NCBI RefSeq assembly: GCF_004768785.1 | Contig: NZ_SRMQ01000004.1 | Span: 123,352 to 187,351, forward strand | Direction of reading: 5' to 3' | Length of the DNA: 64,000 nucleotides | Source of the DNA: Caproiciproducens galactitolivorans | Lineage (GTDB): Bacteria; Bacillota; Clostridia; Oscillospirales; Acutalibacteraceae | Shown here: positions 31,951 to 40,740 of the stretch, piece by piece | How the letters are laid out: the number at the start of each line of letters is the position of its first letter | Position numbering within the stretch: position 1 is the first letter of the stretch | The notes under the pieces: model-generated | Told to the model about the DNA's origin: nothing | What the model saw: only the letters and a program-made list of their open reading frames with translations | Database searches by the model: none | Position numbers and translations under genes: made by a program

Positions 31951-31970
31951 CGTACCGCCCTACTGCCCCC

Positions 31971-32027
31971 GTCACCCAGCGTTGCCCCCTGTTCGCCCCT
32001 GTGTGGGCTTTTGCGGGGCTGGGTGAC
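31971..32027. other. Candidate origin of transfer (oriT) inverted repeat
   Basis: GTCACCCAGC at 31971-31980 and GCTGGGTGAC at 32018-32027 form a perfect 10-bp inverted repeat with a 37-base GC-rich spacer. It lies in a 400-bp gene-free stretch directly upstream of the RHH accessory and relaxase genes, the usual oriT place. The nick site is not identifiable by eye. The rest of 31951-32350 holds a terminator-like hairpin and repeated GGTGGTCGG words but no credible ORF. Confidence 0.5.
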
Positions 32028-32192
32028 AGGTTTACCCGCCAAACCGAATACAACCGATTTTGAGGGCTTTGTGCAGAGCTGTAAGAACCCCGCTTCTCAG
32101 CCAAAGCATACAGAACCCTCATGCGGCCTCTACGGTCGAAAAAAGAGCAGGATAAAGGCGGGTGGTCGCAAGCGCCCTCCTGCCAACCATTT

Positions 32193-32217
32193 CGCCCAGC
32201 AGTGCTGGGCGTTTTTC
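32193..32217 (+). terminator. Rho-independent terminator
   Basis: CGCCCAGC pairs with GCTGGGCG around a 3-nt loop, followed by TTTTT. It closes the upstream transfer operon before the mobilisation genes. Confidence 0.75.
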
Positions 32218-32350
32218 GCACTTTCCCATGAGGTGGTCGGATTCCGGATTTGTCACGGTCAGGGTGGTCGGGATTTTAGAAAAGGCAAGAAAACAAAGGA
32301 ATTTACACGGTCACCTCACAGGTGGACACCCATGAAAGGTCGGATTTCAC

Positions 32351-32767
32351 ATGAAAAATAACAAGGAACGAACAGCGGTCTGGCTGTACCCCGAAACAAT
32401 GGAACGGCTGGACGGCTGGCTGTCAAAGGATAACTGCAAGAGCCGCAGCGAGTTTATTGAAAAGGCACTCAGCTTCTACATGGGCTACCTTGGGACGGAG
32501 GACATCTCCTCCTATCTCTCCAAGGCTCTGCTTGTATCCATCCAGGGCACATTGCAAAAGACCGAAAACCGGGTGGCAAACAATCTGTTTCGGCTTTCTG
32601 TGGAAATCAGCATGATGATGCATCTGCTGGCAACTACGCTGGAGATTACCGATGAGGAACTGCACCGGCTCCGCGGCCGATGCGTTGCCGAGGTAAAACG
32701 GACCAGAGGGAAAATCCGTCTGGACGATGCGGTGGATTTCCAGAGCAGCCCTGAGACGGAAGAATAA
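32351..32767 (+). CDS. Ribbon-helix-helix relaxosome accessory protein (MobC-like)
   Basis: 138 residues. The N-terminal RHH is clear: ERTAVWLYPETMERLDGWLS followed by SRSEFIEKALSFYMGYL. The remainder is helical with an RVANNLFRLSVEISMMMHLLA coiled stretch, as in accessory proteins that bind oriT and help the relaxase. It overlaps the relaxase start by one base, which fixes its role in DNA processing. No good AGGAGG is seen; AAAGG lies about 15 bases before ATG. Confidence 0.82.
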   Translation: MKNNKERTAVWLYPETMERLDGWLSKDNCKSRSEFIEKALSFYMGYLGTEDISSYLSKALLVSIQGTLQKTENRVANNLFRLSVEISMMMHLLATTLEITDEELHRLRGRCVAEVKRTRGKIRLDDAVDFQSSPETEE

Positions 32768-35643
32768 TGGCCCGCATCATTCTCAAGTGCCCCTACCTCA
32801 AAGGCGGGGAAAAGACTGCTGCCCATTTAAGCAACCTCGTCAAATACATTGCCACCCGCGACGGCGTAGAAAAAATGGAAAGTGGTCATAAGCTCTGGCA
32901 CTCCACCAAAAAACAAAAGGATTTGATTGCACAGATACTCCGGGAGTTTCCCGATGCCAAGGAACTGTTTGAATATGAGGATTACCTCGAAAATTCCAAC
33001 CGGGGAAACGCCTCCGAATTCATCACCATCGCATTGGAACGGCATCTTGATAAAATCAGCGGCCGGGAAAAATATCTGGACTACATCGCAAACCGTCCCC
33101 GTGTCGAAAAGTTTGACAGCCATGGCTTATTCACAGCCGGTGACGATCCGCTAGTTTTATCACAGGTCGCTGATGAAGTAGCCAACCACACCGGAAATGT
33201 GTGGACTCCGATTATTTCTCTCCGGCGTGAGGATGCCGCACAGATGGGATATGACAATGTACTTGCATGGAAGGCTCTGCTTTCTGAAAAGGCTGTGGAA
33301 ATTGCGGAGAACATGAAAATCCATCCTGACCATCTGAAATGGTATGCCGCCTTTCACAATGAATCGCACCATCCGCATATTCACATGGTCTGCTATAGCA
33401 CCGACCCAAGAGAGGGCTATCTTACGAAACAGGGCATCAAAAAAATGAAGTCCTCTCTGGCAAATGAGATTTTTCGTCAGGAGCTCATTCCGCTCTACGG
33501 AGAAAAGACGCAGCGGCGGGATGACCTGAAGGAACAGGCGGCCGAGTCCATGAGGGAGATGATCCGTCAGATGAAAGGCGGCGTTTTACAGAGCGGCCGC
33601 ATGGAGCAGCTCATTACACACCTTGCTGAGCGCCTGCAAAACACCTCCGGTAAAAAACAGTATGGCTATCTCAAAGCAGACCTGAAAAATGTGGTGGATG
33701 AAATCGTGGATGAGCTTGCCAAGGACAGCCGTATCGCAGAAGCCTATCGCCTGTGGTGGGAGGTCAGGGGCAGGATCGAATCCATCTACACCGAAACACC
33801 GTCAGAGCCGCCGCCCCTTTCCCGCTGTGATGATTTTAAGCCCATCCGCAACATGGTCATTCAAGAAGCATTGCTGATTGGGAGCATGACCTTTGAGGAA
33901 CCGGCATCTGTGGAAACAGCCCTGCCGGAGTCGGAGGATGATCTGGAGATGCCCTCCTCTGACATGGCGGATGAAGAAGATCAGGAACCGGCAGATGATT
34001 CCGGGGAACGGTCCTCCAGCGATGAAGCCTCTGCCGATAAGGAATCCTCCGACTCATGGTGGACGGATGGCTACAAACAGGCAAAGCAATATTTATATGG
34101 CGATGAGGATGCCGGAATTTTGCAGGATTTTGAAAAAGCCCATGAACTCTTCCTCATGGAAGCGGAGGCAGATAACCCTCTCGCCTTATGTGACCTGGGC
34201 AGAATGTCTGCGGATGGTCTTGGCTGCGAAGCGGACGCCGATGAAGCATACCGCTGGTACGAAAAGGCCCTTGCTGTTTTCCATGCTGCCGAGGAAGAAA
34301 AACCTTGGAAGTACACCGAGTACCGTATCGGCAAAATGTATGCCGCCGGACTTGGCACAGAGCAGGACTATCTGCAGGCGGCGGATTGGCTCACCCTGTC
34401 TGCGGATGAGAATTACAAGTACGCACAGTATTCTCTTGGCGGCCTGTATTACCATGGCAAAGGTGTGGATCAGGATCATGAATCTGCCTTTGCCCTCTAC
34501 ACCCGCTCGGCAGACCAGAGCTTCCCCTATGCCAGTTTTGAACTTGGTAAAATGCTGAGGGACGGAATTGGCTGTGTAAAAAATCAGCAGGACTCTGACC
34601 GTCGTTTCAAGGAAGCCTTTCTCGGTTTTGTTTCCCTGGAGGAACAGGGCCATGATGATAAGCTCCAGTACCGTTTGGGCTGGATGCTTCTGAATGGTGT
34701 GGGTACCGACAAGGATGAAGCCAGGGCAAAGGAATACTTTGAAAAAGCGGCATTCGTGGGAAACCCCTTTGCCTACCACCAGCTTGCCAAGCTTATCCTC
34801 TCCGATGAAAAAGCACCACAGCAGGATGTGGAGAAAGCCCTCGGCTACCTCAAAAAAGCGGTGGAGGCTGAGAATCCCTATGCCGCATATTTTCTCGGCA
34901 AGCTCTATGAAAAGGGACAGCACGTTCCGCAGAATATCGCAGAGGCAATACGGCTTTATACCCTTTCCGCAGGACAGGATAATGACTTCGCCGCATACCG
35001 GCTCGGCAAGCTGTACCTCGGCGGTGAGGGCGTACTGAAGGATGTGGAGTCCGCCATTCGCTGGATGACCTTTGCCGCCGACAGAAAGAACCAATTTGCT
35101 GAATATGCCCTCGGCGTCCTCTACTTCAAGGGGGAGGATGTTCCGAAGGATGTTCCCAAAGCTCTGGAATACCTAAAACGGTCTGCCGGTCAGGGCAATC
35201 AATTTGCACAGTACCGGCTGGGCAAGATTTACCTTATGGGCGAGGATGTGCCAAAGGATATTCAGACTGCCCTGCAATTTCTGACGGCTGCCGCAGAACA
35301 GGGAAATCAGTATGCGCAGTACACCCTCGGCAAGCTGTATCTGATGGGAAAAGATGTCCCCAAAGACAAAGAAACTGCCGTCCGCTGGTTTACCCTCTCG
35401 GCAGCACAGGGCAACATTTACGCCCGATTTTTCCTCGGCCATATAGATGATTTCAAAGACCCCTCCGTTCTGCTGGCGGGAACACGGCTCCTGCATCACA
35501 TGAGCCGTGTTTTTGCAGACAACGCCCCACCGCTGAAACCACCCGGCCAGAGAACCGACCGTAAGCTCCTCCGCAAGCTCCGTGAGAAAAAGCAGGCGCA
35601 GGGCCATGCGAGGGATGACCACGAACAGACCATGTCATTATAA
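32767..35643 (+). CDS. MobP-type relaxase with a long Sel1-repeat C-terminal region
   Basis: 958 residues. The N-terminal ~300 residues are a MOB_P relaxase of the MobP3 sort: KYIATRDGVE near the start supplies the probable catalytic Tyr, and HNESHHPHIHMVCY (~residues 197-210) is the histidine triad. After an acidic linker (~375-430), residues ~440-920 carry about a dozen Sel1/TPR-like repeats of ~36 residues with the pattern A-x-Y-x-LGKLY-x-x-G-x-DVPKD. Relaxases nick oriT and pilot DNA. Sel1 repeats usually bind proteins, so this tail may contact VirD4 or host factors. Start ATG is at 32767. Confidence 0.9.
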   Translation: MARIILKCPYLKGGEKTAAHLSNLVKYIATRDGVEKMESGHKLWHSTKKQKDLIAQILREFPDAKELFEYEDYLENSNRGNASEFITIALERHLDKISGREKYLDYIANRPRVEKFDSHGLFTAGDDPLVLSQVADEVANHTGNVWTPIISLRREDAAQMGYDNVLAWKALLSEKAVEIAENMKIHPDHLKWYAAFHNESHHPHIHMVCYSTDPREGYLTKQGIKKMKSSLANEIFRQELIPLYGEKTQRRDDLKEQAAESMREMIRQMKGGVLQSGRMEQLITHLAERLQNTSGKKQYGYLKADLKNVVDEIVDELAKDSRIAEAYRLWWEVRGRIESIYTETPSEPPPLSRCDDFKPIRNMVIQEALLIGSMTFEEPASVETALPESEDDLEMPSSDMADEEDQEPADDSGERSSSDEASADKESSDSWWTDGYKQAKQYLYGDEDAGILQDFEKAHELFLMEAEADNPLALCDLGRMSADGLGCEADADEAYRWYEKALAVFHAAEEEKPWKYTEYRIGKMYAAGLGTEQDYLQAADWLTLSADENYKYAQYSLGGLYYHGKGVDQDHESAFALYTRSADQSFPYASFELGKMLRDGIGCVKNQQDSDRRFKEAFLGFVSLEEQGHDDKLQYRLGWMLLNGVGTDKDEARAKEYFEKAAFVGNPFAYHQLAKLILSDEKAPQQDVEKALGYLKKAVEAENPYAAYFLGKLYEKGQHVPQNIAEAIRLYTLSAGQDNDFAAYRLGKLYLGGEGVLKDVESAIRWMTFAADRKNQFAEYALGVLYFKGEDVPKDVPKALEYLKRSAGQGNQFAQYRLGKIYLMGEDVPKDIQTALQFLTAAAEQGNQYAQYTLGKLYLMGKDVPKDKETAVRWFTLSAAQGNIYARFFLGHIDDFKDPSVLLAGTRLLHHMSRVFADNAPPLKPPGQRTDRKLLRKLREKKQAQGHARDDHEQTMSL

Positions 35644-35659
35644 CGATTGGAGGATAACC

Positions 35660-35779
35660 GTGAAGAAACAGAAAAAGAAAATTGAGCAGCCGCCGATCAA
35701 AGAGAAATCGCTCCAGACCTATTGCCGTCCTGTAAAAAGGGCGGCTTTTTTTCATAGAATCGGCACTCGCCATAAATAG
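35660..35779 (+). CDS. 39-residue basic peptide (tentative)
   Basis: GTG 35660 behind TTGGAGG opens a frame for MKKQKKKIEQPPIKEKSLQT and a basic tail ending HRIGTRHK. It is very Lys/Arg-rich. The frame runs straight across a terminator-like hairpin at 35724, which is odd: either the peptide is real and its end doubles as the hairpin, or the frame is chance. It fills the gap between relaxase and Toprim genes. Confidence 0.4.
   Translation: MKKQKKKIEQPPIKEKSLQTYCRPVKRAAFFHRIGTRHK
35724..35752 (+). terminator. Rho-independent terminator
   Basis: GCCGTCC pairs with GGGCGGC (one G-U) around an 8-nt A-rich loop and is followed by seven T. It lies after the relaxase gene and inside the tentative small frame at 35660. 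Confidence 0.7.
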
Positions 35780-35789
35780 GAGGGGGATC

Positions 35790-37208
35790 ATGGGTGTATA
35801 TGTGCATTTTACAGATGACCAGAAATACCGTGCCAACAATGTAGACCTCGTGGATTTTCTCCATCGGCGCGGTGAGAAGCTAATCCCCAGCGGCCGGGAT
35901 AAGCGGTTGGCGTCCGACCACAGCATTACCGTCCGGGGAAACGAGTGGTACGATCACTCTGCAGAGAGCGGCGGGTATGCCATTGACTTCGTGCGACAGT
36001 TCTATGGCCTCACCTTTCCTGAGGCTGTAACCATGCTGCTGGGCGGTGAGCAGGGCGAAGTCTATCGACCCGCCTCACAAAAGAAACAGGAGGCGAAACA
36101 GCCCTTTGCCCTTCCGAATCCCCACAGCGATATGCGCCGCGTCTATGCGTACTTGGTGAAAACCCGGCTCATCGACCGTGAAGTGGTCAGTTACTTTGCC
36201 AAGGCGAAGCTCCTGTATGAGAGCTGTGAAAAATCTAAGGACAGCATGAAGGAATACCACAATGCGGTCTTTGTGGGATACGATGAAAACGGAGTTCCCC
36301 GCCATGCCCATAAACGAGGGCTCTATACCGAGGGAACCGGCTTCAAAGGAAATGTGGATAGCTGCGATCCGGCATACAGCTTCCACCACATCGGCACAAG
36401 TAACCACCTCTATGTGTTTGAGGCTCCCATCGACTTGCTGTCTTACATCACCCTGCATCCCAACGACTGGCGGAACCACAGCTATGTGGCGCTCTGCGGT
36501 GTTTCCGAATACGCCATGCTGAAGATGCTGGAGCTGCATCCGAACCTAAACCATGTGGTTCTGTGTCTGGATCATGACGAGGCGGGGATCGAAGCCTCGG
36601 AGAAATATCACGATCTGCTCATAGAAAAGTGTGTTTCATGTGATAGGGATTTGTCCATACACAAGGACTGGAACGAGGATATCAAGGCAAATCACGGATT
36701 ACCGGCAATCCCTGCTGAGGAACATCCCCAGCATTTAATCCGGGATGAAATATGCCGGGAGCTTACCGAAACGTCAATGACTGTGAAATCCAACTGTTCC
36801 GCCAACACCCTGTCAGCCCTGCTCGTAAAAGCCCGATCCCATCTGCATTGGGGACAATTTTCAGGGGTGGATGAATGTCTGAGGGAAATGTGTCGCCTCT
36901 CCATGGCTGCTGCTGCGAGGGAGTATCGGCAGATGGATCACAGCCGGAATCTCTCCACGGTGCAAAGCCGCCTGCATAGTGGTTTCAGGACTTATGAAAA
37001 CCGCGGACATCTGAAAACCCGGCTGGATTTACTGGAATCCGATATCATGGCTCTGCAGGGCTTTGAGCGTGTGGTGACCGCCGGTGAAAAGGAAAAGCTG
37101 GCAGAGTGCTATGAACGCATTGCCTCCCACGGCCTCAAAGGAGCGATCCTGCTGGAGAAATACCGGCAAAAGATGGAGCAGACCCAGGAAATGAAACTGT
37201 CTATGTAA
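35790..37208 (+). CDS. DUF3991/Toprim-domain protein (primase-like)
   Basis: 472 residues. The N-terminal zinc-finger-like region of primases is replaced by a DUF3991 segment (GNEWYDHSAESGGYAIDFVRQFYG, typical of primase-associated CHC2-like folds). A Toprim core follows with the acidic motif in APIDLL and VVLCLDHDEAG (~residue 255). The C-terminal ~150 residues are helical. Such proteins are common in Firmicute ICEs next to the relaxase and are thought to aid replication of transferred single strands. AGGAGG precedes ATG 35790. Confidence 0.87.
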   Translation: MGVYVHFTDDQKYRANNVDLVDFLHRRGEKLIPSGRDKRLASDHSITVRGNEWYDHSAESGGYAIDFVRQFYGLTFPEAVTMLLGGEQGEVYRPASQKKQEAKQPFALPNPHSDMRRVYAYLVKTRLIDREVVSYFAKAKLLYESCEKSKDSMKEYHNAVFVGYDENGVPRHAHKRGLYTEGTGFKGNVDSCDPAYSFHHIGTSNHLYVFEAPIDLLSYITLHPNDWRNHSYVALCGVSEYAMLKMLELHPNLNHVVLCLDHDEAGIEASEKYHDLLIEKCVSCDRDLSIHKDWNEDIKANHGLPAIPAEEHPQHLIRDEICRELTETSMTVKSNCSANTLSALLVKARSHLHWGQFSGVDECLREMCRLSMAAAAREYRQMDHSRNLSTVQSRLHSGFRTYENRGHLKTRLDLLESDIMALQGFERVVTAGEKEKLAECYERIASHGLKGAILLEKYRQKMEQTQEMKLSM

Positions 37209-37232
37209 TCCCGGCAATAACTCCATCCCCGC

Positions 37233-37260
37233 TTCTGACATTCTAAATGAATTCAGAAGA
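37233..37260 (+). promoter_or_regulatory. Leader hairpin upstream of virD4
   Basis: CTTCTGA pairs with TCAGAAG in a 7-bp stem just ahead of AAGGAGG. A very similar CCGCTTCTGACATT block and hairpin occurs before the sigma-like gene at 50831, so it may be a shared control site. Confidence 0.5.
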
Positions 37261-37274
37261 AGGAGGATACTATT

Positions 37275-39098
37275 ATGCCGTCTCAGGTCTATATTTTAAT
37301 TGCAGCGGCCGCCGTGATGTTTTGTGTCATCGGCGGTCTTTCCCTTTTGGCTCACTATTATACCCTAAACGGAATCAAGTCCCGCACGGTAGGTGATGGC
37401 CAGCATGGTACGGCACGGTTCGCATCAAAACAGGAAATCAAAAATACCTATAAGCACATCCCCTTTCAGCCGGAGCTGTGGAGGCAAGGACAATGCCTCC
37501 CTACTGCCGCCGAGCAGGGAATCATTCTCGGAAGCGTAGGTGCAAAAAATAAAGTTACGGCAATGGTGGATACTGACGATGTCCACTGTCTCATGATCGG
37601 TGCCTCTGGCGTGGGGAAAACTGCATACTTTTTATACCCCAACCTGGAATATGCCTGTGCCTCCGGCATGAGCTTCCTGACCACCGACACCAAGGGCGAC
37701 CTGTATAGAAACTATGGAACTATCGCCCGCAACCACTACGGCTACCATGTGGCGGTCATCGACCTAAGAAACCCCACCCGCTCGGACGGCAACAATATGC
37801 TCCATCTGGTGAACACCTACATGGATCAGTACCTTGCCGATGAAAACAACATTGTGGCAAAGGCAAAAGCAGAAAAATACGCCAAGATTATCTCCAAAAC
37901 CATCATCAACGCCAGCAACGAGAATTACGGACAGAATCAGTTTTTTTATGATGCCGCAGAAGGACTCCTGTCCTCAGTGATTCTGCTGATTGCCGAGTAT
38001 TTGCCCCCCACTGAGGTAGATGGGAAAAAGGTGGACTGCCGCCATATCATCAGCGTGTTCAAATTGGTTCAGGACTTACTCGTGCCCAGCAAGGTAAAGG
38101 GGAAAAGTCAGTTTCAGCTATTAATGGATAAATTGCCATCCGACCACAAGGCCCGCTGGTTTGCAGGAGCAGCCCTAAATTCCGCGGAGCAGGCTATGGC
38201 GTCGGTACTTTCCACTGTGCTATCCCGTTTGAATGCCTTTCTCGACTCCGAAATGGAACAGATTCTGTGTTTTGAAACATCCATTGATGCGGAGAAATTC
38301 TGTAACGAAAAATCCGCTCTGTTCATCGTATTACCAGAAGAAGATTTGACCAAATACTTTATGGTCAGCCTTATGATCCAACAGCTCTACAGGGAAATCC
38401 TTGCGGTTGCGGATGAAAACGGAGGCAAGCTGAAAAACCGAGTAATGTTTTACTGCGATGAGCTCGGAACGCTTCCAGCCATCGAATCGCTCGAATTAAT
38501 TTTCAGCGCCTCACGCTCTCGCCGGCTTTCTATGGTACCAATCATACAGTCCTTCGGCCAGCTCGAAAAGAATTACGGCAAAGAGGGTTCAGAAATAATC
38601 GTGGACAATTGCCAGGACACCATCTTTGGCGGCTTTGCCCCCAACAGCCAGACCGCCGAAGTGCTGAGTAAAGCATTGGGCAGCCGCACGATCATGAGCG
38701 GCAGCGTGAGTCGTGGTAAGAATGACCCCAGCCAATCCTTGCAGATGATGGAGCGCCCTCTCATGACACCGGACGAATTGAAATCCATTCCAAAGGGCAG
38801 CTTTGTCGTGATGAAAACCGGCACCCATCCCATGAGGACAAAGCTGCGGCTGTTCCTTGAATGGGGCATCCGTTTCGGAGAGGCTTACACCATGGAGGAA
38901 AAAGCTCATCGAAAAGTGGTCTATGCCGATAAGCAGATGCTGGAGGAAAATATCGTCCGCAAGCACACGGCCTGCCTTATGGTGGACGAAGAAACCGGGG
39001 AGATATTGGAGCCGCCGTCCAGAACAGGAACCCTTCATACCCCGGTAGCAGAACCATCTGAAAACACCATGCGCCGCCGTAATGTACTCAAAACGTAA
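37275..39098 (+). CDS. VirD4/TraG-type coupling protein
   Basis: 607 residues. N-terminal membrane helix (~residues 6-28); Walker A GASGVGKTA (~residue 108) and Walker B MFYCDELGTLP (~residue 391), then SASRSRRLSMVPIIQSFGQL, as in VirD4/TraG coupling ATPases. It links the relaxosome to the secretion channel. The usual N-terminal domain has only one clear membrane span visible, which is typical for Gram-positive VirD4. AAGGAGG precedes ATG. Confidence 0.92.
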   Translation: MPSQVYILIAAAAVMFCVIGGLSLLAHYYTLNGIKSRTVGDGQHGTARFASKQEIKNTYKHIPFQPELWRQGQCLPTAAEQGIILGSVGAKNKVTAMVDTDDVHCLMIGASGVGKTAYFLYPNLEYACASGMSFLTTDTKGDLYRNYGTIARNHYGYHVAVIDLRNPTRSDGNNMLHLVNTYMDQYLADENNIVAKAKAEKYAKIISKTIINASNENYGQNQFFYDAAEGLLSSVILLIAEYLPPTEVDGKKVDCRHIISVFKLVQDLLVPSKVKGKSQFQLLMDKLPSDHKARWFAGAALNSAEQAMASVLSTVLSRLNAFLDSEMEQILCFETSIDAEKFCNEKSALFIVLPEEDLTKYFMVSLMIQQLYREILAVADENGGKLKNRVMFYCDELGTLPAIESLELIFSASRSRRLSMVPIIQSFGQLEKNYGKEGSEIIVDNCQDTIFGGFAPNSQTAEVLSKALGSRTIMSGSVSRGKNDPSQSLQMMERPLMTPDELKSIPKGSFVVMKTGTHPMRTKLRLFLEWGIRFGEAYTMEEKAHRKVVYADKQMLEENIVRKHTACLMVDEETGEILEPPSRTGTLHTPVAEPSENTMRRRNVLKT

Positions 39099-39109
39099 AG
39101 GAGGTTCCC

Positions 39110-39376
39110 ATGAGCTACTTCAACCACATTTATACCGCTTCGCCCGATGAGATTCCCCATCGGGCGAGGGCTGTTTATATATATATTTGTGACCGGGCAG
39201 GAAAAGGAAAGGACTGCTGGCCTGCGGTAAAGACCATTGCTTCCGATCTGCAGCTTTCCCGCAGCACCGTCAAGCGTGCCTTACATGATCTGGTGAGGGC
39301 GGGACTCATTGAAAAGGAGCCTCGCTTCCGGGAGAATGGGAGCAATACCAGCAACAGACTTATTTTAAGAAAATAG
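39110..39376 (+). CDS. Winged-helix DNA-binding protein
   Basis: 88 residues from ATG 39110. It is a compact HTH: PHRARAVYIYICDRAGK, then CWPAVKTIASDLQLSRSTVKRALHDLVRAGLIEKEPRF, the pattern of replication initiator/GntR-like winged helices (helix-turn-helix 36 family). AAGGAGG lies ahead. It ends the transfer backbone segment, just before decayed DNA and the arsenic cargo. It may regulate transfer or plasmid-like replication functions of the ICE. Confidence 0.78.
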   Translation: MSYFNHIYTASPDEIPHRARAVYIYICDRAGKGKDCWPAVKTIASDLQLSRSTVKRALHDLVRAGLIEKEPRFRENGSNTSNRLILRK

Positions 39377-39538
39377 CAGGATGCGGCAAAGCGAAAAGAC
39401 AGAGTTCCCGCCAAGGGGGTACTCCGTTTTTTTGCTGGACCGAGGTGCGGTTCGTGGTGAACCCACCGGAATCTCTCACTCTAAGAAGATATTATCACAG
39501 AAAAAGAACAAGGTGTATCTTACTATGTTTTTATGTAA

Positions 39539-39706
39539 CATTTTGGAGATCTTCTGGAACATCCCGTGATACCTGACAGCGTGGAGCAGCTCGGAAAGCA
39601 GTTTAAACATTTGATACCGGAACAGATTGAAATGATTAGCGAAATGGTGGAGGTAAATGATCAAAAAGCACACCACCTCAAAAGAAAAATGGCAGTAAAC
39701 GAATAA
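39539..39706 (+). pseudogene. C-terminal fragment of an unknown protein
   Basis: An open stretch without a start reads HFGDLLEHPVIPDSVEQLGK, then QFKHLIPEQIEMISEMVEVN and a basic end. A stop lies just before it at 39536-39538. The residues look genuinely coding (amphipathic helices), so it is probably the tail of a gene lost when the arsenic cargo was inserted. A hairpin (AGAGTCTC/GAGGCTCT plus TTTT) follows at about 39707-39731. The rest of 39377-39866 has no credible gene. Confidence 0.5.
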
Positions 39707-39801
39707 GAGTCTCTCTCAGAGGCTCTTTTGCTATTGATAAAGTGATTGAAAGCTATCCTTGATGTGCGAAAAAACTTTCTATAAAAAATCATGACTTCAC
39801 A

Positions 39802-39857
39802 TTGACGAATTTCGATTTGAAACATATAATATAACATATCAAAGTATTTAGATTTGA
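39802..39857 (+). promoter_or_regulatory. Promoter and operator of the arsenic operon
   Basis: TTGACG at 39802-39807, 17-nt spacer and TATAAT at 39825-39830. An inverted repeat TCAAA-N9-TTTGA at 39839-39857 overlaps the likely transcription start, the expected place for an ArsR repressor site. Confidence 0.75.
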
Positions 39858-39866
39858 GGTGTTGGT

Positions 39867-40202
39867 ATGAACTATTACTTAGAGAACACAAAAGTGTTCA
39901 AAGCATTGGGCGATCCCAAAAGAGCCATGATTGTGGATATGCTCTCCTGTGGAGAACTTTGTGCCTGCGAGATTTTAGAGAAGTTTGAAATGTCCCAATC
40001 CACGCTGTCCCATCACATGAAACTCCTCTGCGAATGCGGACTTGTCAAGGCACGGGCAGAAGGCAAATGGACGTATTATTCTTTGGATGATGATGCCATC
40101 GGCAAAACAAAGCAGTTTTTCTGGGCGATCACATCCGATAAAGAAAATTGTATTTGCAGAGATAAAACAAATTGTTGTAAGGGGTGTAACGAAAATGAGT
40201 AA
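39867..40202 (+). CDS. arsR: ArsR-family arsenic-responsive repressor
   Basis: 111 residues. The winged-HTH core is typical (VFKALGDPKRAMIVDMLSCG, SQSTLSHHMKLLCECGLV). The ELCACE motif (~residues 31-36) in helix alpha-3 is the classic As(III) site of ArsR, with a vicinal Cys pair. The C-terminus adds a CICRDKTNCCKGC cluster, which could bind metal as well. It should repress the operon from the operator at 39839 and release on arsenite. It overlaps the next gene by eight bases. Confidence 0.9.
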   Translation: MNYYLENTKVFKALGDPKRAMIVDMLSCGELCACEILEKFEMSQSTLSHHMKLLCECGLVKARAEGKWTYYSLDDDAIGKTKQFFWAITSDKENCICRDKTNCCKGCNENE

Positions 40203-40740
40203 ATGTTGTTGTTCTTCTGAAAATTGCTGCCAGCCAGAGCCGAAAAAGTCAATAAACATTGATTTTCTTTATCTGGACACGACCGTTTGCGGCAGGTGCC
40301 AGGATACGGAAAAAGCTCTGGACGACGCAGTTTCCGGCGTAGCCGTGGTGCTGAATGCGTCAGGATATGAAGTCAAGGTAAATGAAGTGAACATCACAAC
40401 GAGAGAGTTGGCGATACAGTATCATTTGGTCAGCTCACCGACCATCCGTGTGAACGGAAACGATATTGCCGTGGAATCGCGGGAATCAGTCTGCGAGGAC
40501 TGTGGAGAACATTGCGGTGATACCGTAGATTGCCGTGTATGGGTATATAACGGAGTCGAATATACATCCCCTCCGAAGGAATTGATCGTGGATGCCATTC
40601 TACGGGAAGTGTATAACCCCAATCAGGGCGAGCCGGAGCGTGAAGCCTATTGGCTTCCAGAAAATCTGGAAACATACTTTATAGCCAAGACACACAAGGA
40701 TGAAACGGAACGTCAGGGAAAGGGCGGTGATGTGATATGA
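40195..40740 (+). CDS. DUF2703 protein (thioredoxin-fold-like) of the arsenic operon
   Basis: 181 residues from ATG 40195. Cys-rich start (MSKCCCSSENCC), then a thioredoxin-like domain with TTVCGRCQDTEKAL (CxxC) and HLVSSPTIRVNG (cis-Pro region), and later VCEDCGEHCGD. DUF2703 genes recur in ars operons of anaerobes. A role in thiol or arsenic redox handling, or as a metallochaperone, is inferred. It overlaps the acr3 start by four bases (ATGA). Confidence 0.78.
   Translation: MSKCCCSSENCCQPEPKKSINIDFLYLDTTVCGRCQDTEKALDDAVSGVAVVLNASGYEVKVNEVNITTRELAIQYHLVSSPTIRVNGNDIAVESRESVCEDCGEHCGDTVDCRVWVYNGVEYTSPPKELIVDAILREVYNPNQGEPEREAYWLPENLETYFIAKTHKDETERQGKGGDVI

Noticed and set aside
34186..35094. 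302-codon minus-strand frame opposite the Sel1 repeats
   Set aside because: Long because the opposite repeats are regular; no ribosome binding site and no domain.
39381..39569. 62-codon frame after the winged-helix gene
   Set aside because: No ribosome binding site; composition and content look like decayed DNA.
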